Assembly: GCF_030272615.1 (NCBI RefSeq)
Contig: NC_081408.1
Span: forward strand, 764,168,173-764,232,172
Reading direction: 5' to 3'
Length of the DNA: 64,000 nt
Source: Cryptomeria japonica
Taxonomy: Eukaryota > Streptophyta > Pinopsida > Cupressales > Cupressaceae
A program made the position numbers and the translations under genes. Positions within the stretch are counted from its first letter, which is position 1, and each line of letters starts with the position of its first letter. The notes below the pieces were generated by a model. That model had not been told where the DNA came from, did no database searches, and worked only from the letters and a program-made list of their open reading frames with translations. Shown one piece after another: positions 11,014-22,341 of the stretch.

Positions 11014-12286
11014 CATGGGTAAATTTTATGTTTCTATTTTCGTGCTTTATCTATAGCAGTCAAAACCATGTCTTCTCCTCCTCTACCAACTGAGAACAGA
11101 TCCTTATGTGCATTGAAAGATTCATTTCAACTACTTTCCTTTTCATCATTATATTGATTTTATCATTCATCAAGGAATATATTTCTAGGCCCCATTTGAT
11201 TGTTTAGTGAGTTGTTCTTCTTTTGACTAGTTTTATTTATTTTTTGATCGAACTCCAATTGTATGAGTGGATGTCCTTGTGTTAGAGACCTTCTACTGTA
11301 CATATAGATGTGTTTTCTTATATCAAAGTCACCACCTCTCTTCAAGAGGGATATTTCGTTACTATTTTTTGTTGAGTTCTTTCCCAGAGCAGAGTTCTTT
11401 CTTTGTTTGTCCCCAACATAGTCGCCAGTCTGTTGGATCTCAAATCAACAAATTGGATAAGTTCTAAGGTAATGATAGCTCCTATCTTCAAACTCTCCAA
11501 TAGAGTTCTCCAACTTATGGAGTAAACCAATTTGATTGTTGGCTCCTTCTCTTCAGGCTTTGCAGGACCTAGGCGGGTGTACCTAGATTCACCAACCAGT
11601 TCTCCAAATCAGTGCTTTTTATAGAAGATTGCACACTGTATCTTCTACTTCTAGTGTTTATCTCAAAGTGGCATATGTTTTTGGGATAAATTATCTTACT
11701 ATTATGATTATTTTAACTTCTCCTAATTCTTCTTGCTTCAATTTGATTACTTTGTACTCCTACTCTCTACTTATATCTCCTATGGTAACTTGAAATAAAG
11801 TGAAATGTATTGTTTATTTTTTTGAATAAATATCTTTAAGAGACTAGTGCCTTACTTCCTTTGGGAAATAGAGTCGTTCACTTACAAACCCTATGTATAA
11901 CTCTAAAAGACAATTTTTAAATCCCCCTCTGGGCGGATCTGTCAACTACCCAACTTCTAATGCTATATAACTATATGATATTTTTCACAATTAGTTTAAT
12001 TGAATTTAACTTTCATTTTGAAAGACCAATTAAATAAGACACAACAAGAAAAGTGACTCTTAGATGTATCTTGATGATCCAGCCATGCAAAATCACATAA
12101 TTTCTTCACACAGAGATTTAGAGAAGCAATTATCAACCATGGATAATAATAACAAAGAACTGATTTGAAAATGAAAGAACCCACAACACATTCAAAAATA
12201 AGAGCACTGATCTCTTTATGATTAGAATGTTTGTCAAGGTTGTATAATGACCCCATGTATACTTGGGTCACACCCTCTGGAGATAA
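11014..12286. other. Non-coding part of block C, left side
   Basis: I see no gene. Short frames on both strands have no recognisable composition. If C is an LTR element read on the minus strand, this stretch would hold its 3' untranslated region and 3' LTR, but no matching 5' LTR was found to prove it. Confidence 0.4.
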
Positions 12287-14312
12287 CTAATGCTTTGCAT
12301 CAATGTCGCGAAGGAAACTATCAAATACTAAAACTGAATTCAAATCCCACCTAGGAAAGATCAGAACACCTACATCTTCAAGTAGCTTTCTCCCTCTGTC
12401 AGGAGTCATTCAAACCATTTCTTATTCTATTCCATTCTCTAAAGCAACTGAAAATTGTTTTTTATTCAAGGTATTTACCTCTCCAACACTTTGTCTAATT
12501 ACTTTTCCATTTATTTTGTACAAAAAAGACATGAATTCAGGAGACTTTATAAAATTCTCAGATATAAAATCCTTATAGGCCAATTGCCTTGGATCTTCTT
12601 CCACTAGAATTCCCTCATCAGAATCCCTAATAGGTGACACTTTTTCTTCAATCAACATCTTGGAGAGTTGCTCAAATGAAACCTCGTCCCCTTCTGATGA
12701 CGCTTCATCATCTAAAGATGATATGTCAATAGTTTTCTTCTCCCTTGCCTTTTGCTCAACCTCCCTGTTATGATCATCGATGGCTAATTCAACCTCCTTT
12801 TCATCCATGTTTCTTATTAAATCATCCCTCAAGTATGGGCTATGCTCATAATCACCAAGTTTTTGTTTCCTTCTCACTAAATGAATATACCCCTCAGGGT
12901 CAAAGTTCTTCCTTGGAGCACCAGACTTCATCTTATAATGGAACAATTTGCTCCATGTGAGCTCTTGCCTTTCTCTTCCATTGGAAATTAATTCTCCAAC
13001 ACACAAGGTCTCAGGCAAAAAATATTGTTTGTCATGCGAAGCTAAATGCATATGATTCGAATCTCCCATTTGCCTTATGATTTATAGATATGTTATTCTG
13101 TCAAAAACCGTCTTGGGAAACAATAATGGAGACCCTTCAAAGCCATAAACTCTAATCATGGATACATCAAAAAAGCAATACCAATCACCCCAATTATGTT
13201 TTATACTTTCAGGTCCTCCAAAATCTGCAGGCCTTAAGAACCTTTTGACATCCTCCAAGAATGCAAGGTTGCAAGGGTCATTATAAAACTTGTACAGAGT
13301 TTTAGCAAAATATTCTTCAAAATAAATGTAACTGGACCTAACAAATCTGCAGTCCCATATTAAGGTCCATAATTGGACTGGCAGAAGTTGGTTGTCGCCA
13401 TCATACCTTCTTATTCTCATTTCCTCAGGCCAAATCCCCAATTCTTGTCCATAAAATAACACCATATGCATCAACAAAGAGTAATGTGAAAAGTGAATTT
13501 TGGATGAATCCCTCTGGATCGCTGCAAGTCCCATCTCAAGTTTCCCTGCTAGAAATGTAGCATAATCAAATTCTCTGGCTTTCAAGGACTGAATATCTGT
13601 TGCAATGATAATAGATTCTACTCTCATAAAATCCGGAGTATTCAACCCTAAGACCTTACCAATAGAGTAGTATGTACACTTAAAATAATCTTTAAACAAA
13701 TTCACATGAATTGCCAAACCTTCCCCTGTTTCCAATGGTGCATCAAGATTAAGCAAGTGAAAGGGCAATCTCCATCCAACATAAGTGGTGTCTAACCTTC
13801 GGTATTCTTCAAGCAAATTCCCGAGGACAATGGGATAATCATAAATCCTAGGAAAATCAAAAAATTCAAAGATTGCCTCTCTTGATATAAAGAAAAAGGG
13901 ATTTTCATCCTGGTCACATATTTCTCTCTTTTTGGAGTTTTAATTTTGCGTTAATAGTTTTAGAAGATCCACATTAACATAGACATTGGGAATAACAAGT
14001 TTTACCAAGCTCAATTTCCACGGGTTGCAAATTGGTTCAGGCTTTTCATGCCTATGATAATGAAACATGAATGACTCATAGCCCCTGATGGTTGTATATA
14101 CATCTCCCACATCACCATAATTATCTTCTAAATTCCATTCTTCAGACCTCTTAGGTTTGGGAGTGGAGCTCGACAATTGGTCTAACAAATCCTAGTTCAA
14201 TTTTCTCTCTTCCACCCGGTTTTTGGACTTGCTTCCTCCTTTTTTTGCTTTTCCCTTTACCCTTGCTTGTTTCCCCTTTTTGCCTTTTTGCAGAACTACT
14301 AGAACTTTCCAT
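12287..14312 (-). pseudogene. ORF-X: protein of unknown function, single frame with few stops
   Basis: Reading from an ATG at 14310-14312, one minus-strand frame of ~675 codons runs to a stop at 12287, with internal stops near 14193, 13939, 13080 and 12420-12410 but no indel that I detect. The N-terminus is basic and Ser/Lys/Gly-rich (AKRQKGETSKGKGKSKKGG). The central ~350 residues look globular: KDYFKCTYYSIGKVLGL, LPVQLWTLIWD, FLRPADFGG and HNWGDWYCFFDV. The C-terminal ~200 residues are acidic (ISSLDDEASSEGDEVSFEQL). A second degenerate copy lies at 32200-33720. It has no polymerase, protease, integrase or zinc-knuckle motif. The function is unknown; the repetitive context suggests an element-encoded accessory protein. 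Confidence 0.65.
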
Positions 14313-15763
14313 TTTATAAGCAATTCAATGAATTATTTGAAGCAATCACAGGGAAATCACTCAGGATACTTACTTGTTTTCTTCTACTATATTCTTAAAC
14401 CCACCTTGATGTCCTCTCAATGTGTCTACAATTCTAGTGCGAAAATCTCCTCGATGTGTCTCTCGAAGAATGTTGTTCATGCATCAATAAATGTTCCAAT
14501 TTGTAAATCAATGGGCAATATTTTCAAAATTTAAATTATTCTGACGATGTGTGACATTCGTTTAACTCTTTTTGTCAGTGCTTCTAATTTTGGCGCCTTT
14601 CTAAAAATTTAGTCGTTGCGGATATGTATAGCGATATTAGTAATTGTCTTCTTTTCACATCATTTTGGCCTGAGTTATATCTATAAGTGACTGCCAACTT
14701 GTTTTGATCTTCAAGTTACCTATGTCGAAAACATCTTGGATGATGCCTGCCAGTATTACTTTCATTATCGACATATCTATAGATTGTCTACCTGAATCCA
14801 TAAGTCATCCAGATGAAGGCCTTGTCTTTGAATTCGCCATAAGTTATCCCGATGGAGGTATTCCAATCAATAGTATTCCATTGGAGCAATTATTCTGATT
14901 AGGTTTCCTTGATATTGATTTCTTCGTTCATAATTCCACAATCGGGATAGTTCTCTCGATATCACTCCATCCACTAATCATCGAGATAGTTCTATTGATT
15001 GGAACATAATTTATGTGTTATTCTGACTTCACAAGTTATTCTGATGAGCTTGCATGATACATTCATTTATACTTTCTTCGATCAGGATAGTTTACACCAT
15101 CTGGATAGCCTTTTGAACCTACCCCGATCTTGTATATAATTTAGACAAGACTTGCATCGACATGATTTATCCCGACATGTGTGTCGGGATAGCTTTTCTC
15201 TGTTAGTATTACAAAGAATTTATACTCTGCCCTTGGTGATTATTCTGATAGGCATCTCAATATTTATGTTTGGTATAACTATACCAATAGCCATGTTTAG
15301 TACTAATTTATGGGATCGAGTTAGCTATCCCAATATATACATAAAATGTTGCTTAATGAAATTTATTTTACTGATCTTTCTTGGGTCTACTAGGCGTTAT
15401 TCATATAGGATTTAGGACATAATGGATATAGTATTTGAGATATTATTCTAGGCATAAGAGAACTTATGTAGCTTCAACCTTTCACCATCTCAAATACAAA
15501 ATCTTGGTGATGACTGACATGCTAGGGGTACTAAGTATTGTTAATAGATTTTTTGGTTTCAAAACCCTGATTCCGGTGTTGGATCTTCATCTGGTAACTA
15601 AGGCATTTGGCCTTAGAGGGAAGCTTTTCATACATATCCTTAAAACTCCCCCTCTTTGAGATTTGTAACTGGCTACAAATGGTTACAGATGACTGTAAAT
15701 GTTTGTGTAGATGATCTTGAGAGATATCTGGAAGATTTGATGTTGATTTGACGCTCTGGTACA
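14313..15763 (-). other. Leader of block C with dispersed ATCCCGAT-type motifs
   Basis: No gene. TATCCCGAT or its complement ATCGGGATA, exact or with one or two changes, recurs irregularly, for example near 14846, 14943, 15085, 15123, 15167, 15186 and 15325. Open frames here are short and unconvincing. By position it would be the untranslated leader between the primer site and ORF-X. Confidence 0.5.
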
Positions 15764-16026
15764 ATGTTAATGATTTTTAGGGAATCCGAAAGAACTTTAG
15801 GGTTGAGCATTTATTGCACCTCAAAATTAGGTATTTGAAGGATAAAAAGGCATTTTAACATTCATTTTTCACATTGCCAGCAAACATAAAGAGAAGAAGA
15901 ATGTGGCAAAGAAGTTTGTGGAGTGAAACACAATGCTCAAGAGGATTTGACGAAGATTTCTTGCATCCGGTTGAAGTCAAAAAGTTATTTTCTAAAATTT
16001 GAAGCTATATGTTCATAACCTAGGTT

Positions 16027-18470
16027 TTGATAATCGAATCTTTTGGTTCTAGTGTGGCGACTCCACTTGTTATCGAGATAATTGATAGGGAAAGGCCTCA
16101 ATTCAAGGAGAATCCATACAAATCAATGGAAGATGATCTGAATGGTGCATTCTCATATGTTTTGTATGAGGTATTGCATGTTGAGGATATTTGGGCATAT
16201 ATCCACTGCAATATTGAGAAGCTTGGAAATGCAAAAGTGTTATCGCTTAACACCAAGCACATGATTGATGATGGTAACATGTTTGAATGCGACCGATGAA
16301 GTCACCCGTCTAAGAAATGTGAAGAATACCATTGCAAAAAAGGTAACTGTTTCACAACATGACAATAGATCGATGACAATTAGTGATATTATTGAGTATG
16401 ATGTGAGATTTGCATCCATGGTGACTGGCTGCAAGATATATCAATCTAGCAAAGCTAACTCATTCTCCAGTAATGCAATTTATGTAGCATATCAAATTCT
16501 GAAGGAGAACAAGTTGTATGACTCGTGCAGAATACTGATGAGTGAATTAATGAGCAATTTGAAGAAGATTAAACAAGATAAGAAGCATGTCTTTAAGTTT
16601 GGCACTTTGATTGTTTGTTTGGCACTTTATTTCATGAATGAAATCCCCAGTGTAGGTAAGGTACAATGGGCATATGATAAACTGGTGGTAGTGCGTATTA
16701 AGGAAGCTTTACAAGGATTGGGTGATGGACAATCACAAAAAGCTATTCTATGGGGTTATTTCAATTCATTCCAAAGCATGATGTAGATCAGGGAAATGAT
16801 CCTGAAGGAGATTGTCGAGAAATATGAGCCTAGAACAGTATGGAGTCCATGGGGAATGAAGTTGATGCTAATACTCTTGATATGTATGCTCAACATATTT
16901 TGAGCAAGCCGGTGGATGAGAACGAAGAAATATTTGGTACCTATATAGAGAAAAGTTTAAGATTGCATTCTCAATTTACTAAGCTTGGAATGCAGAAGAG
17001 GGTAAGGAAAGAAGTAGAATAGCTCGCTGAAAACATGTGTATAAGAAAGGAAGTTGTTCGTAGGGATAGAGAGAAAAATATCCTAAAGGAGGACATCGTG
17101 CAACCAAAGAAGACTAAACCTGTCTCTACTCCTCTAAAGCCAAGGCAAATAAAGTCAGCACCTTCCTCCTATGCACAAAAGAATGTCCCTCCACCTAAAC
17201 CTCAAACCAAATCATCTGGTGGAGAAGAGAAGAGAAAGAAATGGAAGCCTAAGAGAATCTATGTGGCAGACACTGATGAGGAAGAAACATAGTCTGATGA
17301 AGCAGTGCGAGAAGTGAAGAAGATTGCTACCTCTACTAGGGTAGTCCAAAAGCCACAATCTGGTGAAGGTTAGCCAAGTAAAAAGCCTAAAGTTGTAGCT
17401 GAACAATCTGGTAGATCTCGACCCAATAGGAAGCCTAAATTTGAGCTTGATGAAGCTCTAAAGTCTAGAAAAATAGAAGGTACCTATACTGTTGTGCCCC
17501 CCATTTCTTTTAGTCAGATTTCTAATGAAGTAGTAAAGGAAGGAAATCTGAAGAATATATTTGAGTATTATGAGAATTGCGATGAAAATGATCAAAGGAT
17601 AATAGAAGAAGTCATTGTACAATTTATGAATGTATATAGCAAAGCCCTGATAGAATTATCATCTATGATTTCGAAGGGTTTATATGAAATTTTGGATGCC
17701 AGAAGGCATACATCTAGTTTAGAGGATGAGAGAATGAAAGAATATGTATTGGTTAACTTGTGTTTTGTAATTTCTAAGATTGAAGTTGATAGATTACTTA
17801 AGATTGCAAAGGACAGATTTAGACGCAAAAAGTGAGTTAACAAAATCATTTTGGGAAAGATAGATGAAGTAGCCAAGGAGACAAAAACAGTTTTGAAATA
17901 ATTTTTGGAAGAGCACAAATATGAGGTTAATCTGGCAAAAGTTGACACCCCTCTGAAAGTGCATTTACAAGATGATATCTCCACTCCAGATGTGCAGACA
18001 AATGATCAGGATGCAGTTGGAGATTATATTAATGCTCAAAAGGTTACTAACTCTGGTGAAGCTGATAAGAATCCTCTAGTGATAAATGTTGAATCTTATA
18101 AGGCAACTGAGGAGGTTAGAGATGAAAGAGAAAATATGTAGAGAAAGATGAAGAAACAAAGAGGGCAGAGATGGAACAAGATGGAGATAAGATTGAACAA
18201 GTGCCAGCGATGAGAGACACTATGGACAAGGGGAAATAGATTATCACAGACATAGATGTCACCAAAGGACCTATTGATCTTAACTCTCTATCTCCAGTCC
18301 AAGCACTGAAACTTGCAACACTTGCACAAGCCAAGGAAAGTAAAGATTTATTGAAATATCATTCAGAGGACAAAGAGCTGATATCTATGGCTACAGATGT
18401 GATTCTCATTTTGCATCTTTAGAGAAAGTGGCTGATGCAAAGGTTTTGAGTCAATTTAATGCTATGTGGT
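16027..18470 (+). pseudogene. ORF2 of element B, 5' part (split by element D)
   Basis: The N-terminal block keeps the family pattern (GAFSYVLYEV, HVEDIWAYIHCNIEKLG). A frame change near 16265 follows, and ~45 codons including the LSRVH...W...KITKE segment are missing. Then come DVRFASMVTGCK, SCRILMSELMSNLKKIK and FKFGTLIVCLALYF, which align with element D. The middle (17035-17480) is Lys/Pro-rich and basic (KPKRIYVADTDEEE). Further open pieces lie at 17494-17835 and 17905-18141. Multiple stops make it inactive. The sequence is cut at 18470, where element D's truncated 3' LTR starts, and resumes at 24403. Confidence 0.75.
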
Positions 18471-19164
18471 AATAAACAGAATTAAAAACATCCACATGAA
18501 AAGCACACCATAACACAAGGATTTAACGAGGAAACCCAGTGTGGGAAAAACCTCGGTGGGATTTGTGACCCACAATATCCACTTACTGGCCAATAAGAGA
18601 ATATTACTTACAAGAGGGGCCTGCACATGTAGGAAGGCCAATTTCCTAGAGCTCACTGCTCAATGGGAAGTCTCACTGACTTACAATGTGAATTATACAA
18701 ATCCAATATCTTGTACTGCTTTACAATAGCATCTATAATGTCTGATCCAATACCGGTTGCTGCTCTGCTTCTTACATAAACCCTTTAACCTATATTTCGC
18801 ATAATAGGTCTGTCTTCATATTTTTCCCTTTTGCTTACATCACCTTCTTAACTTACAAAATGTCTACAATGATCTCTCTTATATATAAGATTCATTTTAC
18901 AACATGCCAAGTCGTCTTACAAAGTTTTTACAATAATAAACAAAATATAATATAAAAAAATCTTGTCGGCCTCTATGCCGATATACTTCCTTTCTTTGTG
19001 TCGGTGTTGGTGGTCTGAGTGCCGGTGTAGAGTCTAATCGTTGATGCCGATGAACTATCTTGCCAGTGTAATGCTTTACTGGTGCCATAGGATTGTAAGG
19101 TTGCCATCAATGACAAAACCTTCAATCACCTACAATGTCTCATTGGAGTGTGCATATGCCAACA
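18471..19164 (-). repeat. 3' LTR of element D (truncated at its 3' end)
   Basis: 694 bp matching 23709-24402 at a constant offset of 5238. On the minus strand it begins TGTTGGCATATGCACACTCC. The stretch corresponding to 23571-23708, with the C-tract and terminal TAACA, is absent; element B sequence (GCTATGTGGT) follows directly. This indicates a deletion at or after insertion. Confidence 0.9.
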
Positions 19165-19330
19165 ATCTCCCCCTTTGGCATTGATGTCAACACTCATGAG
19201 AAATTTCAAAAGTGTATCCAAAAATGTGAAGTCCAAAAATGTTACCAAAAATGTGTGCTCCCCCTGAGCATATGATTCCTGTGATATTTGAATTTTCTCA
19301 TACCACTACTCCCCCTTTGGCATCAATGAC
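19165..19330 (-). promoter_or_regulatory. Duplicated polypurine tract of element D
   Basis: On the minus strand ATGCCAAAGGGGGAGATTG abuts the 3' LTR (about 19165-19183), and a near copy, ATTGATGCCAAAGGGGGAG, lies ~150 bp upstream (about 19307-19325). The first is the expected plus-strand primer; the second is an extra copy with the same flank. Confidence 0.75.
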
Positions 19331-19511
19331 AAAGGTTGTCAAGATGTCAGTAGAGTTTGTAGTTTCAACCTTGTAACTGGGTAGTTACAATTTGAAATAG
19401 ATCTGCCAAAATCAAGTTTATACTCTCCATAAACTTTTTACTATCTCTTATTGTTGTCTCTATTCTTTTAACTGTACCTGTGAGATGCTGCATATGCTCT
19501 GTCGGTGTTTT

Positions 19512-22039
19512 CTATCCCTGTATCAGTGCCTCGGATATTTCCTTCCGCAATGATGCTAGATAGTCCAATCTTGGACTCAGTTTTAACCTCAAATGCTTTG
19601 CCTTAATCACTATTCTCTCTTTTTCTCTTTCTAATTTAAGTAATTCTTCCTCAAAATTTGTTATCTTTTGTTCAAAAACTGATAATGTATCAGGTGAGTT
19701 AACAAAATTATCTGCCAGTTTATTGATTTCATCCCATACCTTGCTCATCTTCTTATCTATGTCTACTGTCAAAAGGTTTGTTTTGCAGGTGTCTTTGTAC
19801 AAAGTTTTGTACTCTTTCAATAAATTACACAGTTCCGGTAGAAGTGTGTCAAAATCCTTGGTACACTTCTTTATCTGCTCATCAAAGAATCTTTGGTTTT
19901 CAATTTCTACTTTGTCCTTCAATGTCTCTTCCTTTATTTTCTCAATATTCTTTGTGATATATTTACACAAGGTATCAAGTTGTCCTAAAGAATCTTTATT
20001 GTCTATATTACAGTTAGGAGCAATTACCTTCAAAATTGGTATGGTGTCATCTATAGCCTTATAAGCTTGTGAGCTGCAATCTGTTATCTTTTTAATTGAA
20101 TCTAATAGTACTTCAGTCACATTAGTTGATTTGTAGCCTAATGATGAGGAACCTACATTCTGAGTGCCACCAGTGGAAGTAACCAAGCTTGTGTTGACCT
20201 CTAGTAGGTCTGTTTGTGTTTGCATTTCCTTAAGCAATGGTTTTTCTATTTCTCCAGTTGTCGGTGGCACTGTTTCCTTATGAACCTGTTCCTGTTTCTG
20301 TTGTTGTTCCTGTTCCAGAGCCTTTTGCTTTGTTTGTTTCTCTATTTGTTGCATTGTCTCAGTCTGAGTTTGAGTTTCTACCTATTGCTCTTTGTCATCT
20401 GTCAGTTTCTCCTGTGTGTTTTTAGTTTGTTCATCTACCAGAGGCTCACTAGCCATGTCAGTCTTATCAGCTATATCTTTGTCTACCACAATGTTGATCT
20501 TTTGTGTATCAACAAAAGATCGAGAGGAGCCAAGTCCTTATTTGTCCTCTTCTTCTTTTTGGGTGTCAACTTTTTCTTCTTTGGTGTAGCCTTTCTTACC
20601 GAAGATCTCACTGCTTGTTGTTTTTGTCTTGTCCTCCTAGGTGAGGGTGTGGTTGCCGGTGAGGGATCTCTTTTCCTTACAACTCTCTTGAAAGTTGCAG
20701 GCATGTCATTCTCTGAAGATGTTCCTATCGGTGATAGGTGAGTTTCAGGTTGTGGAGCTGCTAACTCATCCTCTGTTATACCGGTTTGTTCCATTACTTT
20801 ATCCTTGATTTCCTTTGCTTGCCTAGAACCTCTTCTCACAACTGCCTCAACCTTTTTCACTCTTTTCTTAGATTGTATTTGGCTTTCAATAGTTTCTGCA
20901 CTACAAAATATTTCTTCCTTAGGTTCTTTAGGGGCTTCCAGAAGTGCTTTAGCATAACTTTCAATGATATGATCATCTGTCTCATAGCCCATCTCTATTA
21001 CCCAAACTATCCTAGGGATGACTGCTTCCATCCAGATCTCATCCTTCTTGATTACAAAGCATATTTCATCCTTATATTTGTCAACAATCTTTTGTGATAA
21101 TCTGATTCTTTTCTTCATTTTGGCCTTAAGTGCTTGAAAGAAATCATGGATATTGTTTTCCTTATCTTCTCCCATATTATTGAATAGTTTTGTTAGTTGT
21201 TTACCTACTGGTATATCATATCCAAGTTCTTTGTAGCCTATACCGGGAACCTGTTTGGTTATATGTAGCATCAGACATACTAGCAGATTTCCAAACCTGA
21301 AAGTTCCTTTCTTGTCCTTCTTAATCTTGCCTAGGTTGTCAATTAATTCGTCCTTCAACCACTCACATATATCAATCTTCACATTATCTGTGACCATATC
21401 ATAAGCACTCTTAATGCATAAACTTGAAACTAAATTGAGTCTATTTGCATGAGTAGCTTTATATCCTAATATCATGCTGATAAATCTTACATTAGTGTCT
21501 TTTACATCATTGACTCTTAAGGACCTTCTGTCAGATGTGGCACCAATTAGGTTTATAACTAGGTCATTGGAGACCTTTTTGGTCTTGTCTGGCCTTTTAC
21601 CGGTGGTCGGTAACCCTGTGACAACTTTCACAGCTTCCTTGGTGATTTTGTGAATTGCATCTAACCAAAAAAATTCACCATGTACCCTGCTTAAGACTAT
21701 CCTAATCACATCCTTGGGGAATTCAGGAATGCTAAGGATCTCTGTAAATCCTAGGGTTTCAATGATCTTATGTTCATCTTTTACATTGCCGGATTCATCA
21801 CATATGATAGATTTAATCATGGTTTTAATCTCTTAATCTCCTAGTTCCTCAATATTGCACTGAATGTAAATTATGGGGTCTTCAGCATAAACAACTCCTT
21901 TAGGAATTTGAGAAAAAGCATCTAAGGTATCATCTTTCTTTGCTACTTCGGGAACTAATTGAAATACGGGCCTAGGTCTGTTTACAACTTCAACAATAGT
22001 AGGGTTTGCTATATATTCAAGTGCAGAGGTGGATGTCAT
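19512..22039 (-). pseudogene. ORF2 of element D: ~840-residue protein of unknown function
   Basis: ATG at 22037-22039 (MTSTSALEYIANPT). The frame is open to a single TAA at ~21833, continues in the same frame to about 20525, then shifts by one; a TAG near 20377 and a stop at 19512 follow. Visible segments: DTLDAFSQIPKGVVYAEDP and C-NIEELG; RIVLSRVHGEFFWLDA; KITKEAVKVVTGLP; ICEWLKDELIDNLGKIKK; FRFGNLLVC; then a strongly basic tract (TPKKKKLTPKKKKR), a Gln/Glu-rich linker, and a C-terminal helical region with predicted coiled coil. No enzyme motif is seen. The basic tract suggests nuclear targeting or nucleic-acid binding (inference). It lies downstream of gag, with ~300 bp between. Confidence 0.75.
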
Positions 22040-22341
22040 GATAAAATACCTTTTACTGCCTTTAGGATGGATGATTTCTTGAAGTATTCTTGCCTCTTGC
22101 TCGAAATGCCTTAGCTTGAAATCTTCGCACTCTTCATAGGTTTGAAATCTCGGTGAAATGAAATGGAGCCAAAACCTCAAATTTATAGTGTCTTTTTGCC
22201 ATCTACCACATTAAATGCTTGCCGATTAAGTATTCACTTAACAGTGTCTGCCAGTAATAAAGTAATTTCCAACTTCTCATCTCTAACCGAGGGAATAATA
22301 GCACGTGTCATTAGATTGCCAAACCCTCAAGGAAACTTTCT

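Larger units (their letters stand above)
11014..15800 (-). mobile_element. Block C: minus-strand element or fragment carrying ORF-X
   Basis: This ~4.8-kb block replaces the 3' half of element B gag. On the minus strand it offers a primer-site-like sequence TTGTACCAGAGCG (about 15750-15761) preceded by ATTAACA, then a ~1.4-kb leader, then ORF-X (14312-12287). A purine-rich AGAGGGGGATT near 11926 (minus) could be a purine tract. I could not find a matching pair of LTRs, and the right edge (between ~15765 and 15808) is uncertain. It is probably a decayed non-autonomous LTR element, but it could be a fragment. Confidence 0.5.

Noticed and set aside
11014-12286. 3' LTR of block C
   Set aside because: The expected matching copy right of 15765 was not found, so the LTR claim was not made.
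20214-20741. 175-codon plus-strand frame rich in Leu/Phe/Ser
   Set aside because: It is the antisense shadow of the Gln/Lys-rich part of element D ORF2. Its membrane-like look comes from complementing Lys/Glu codons.
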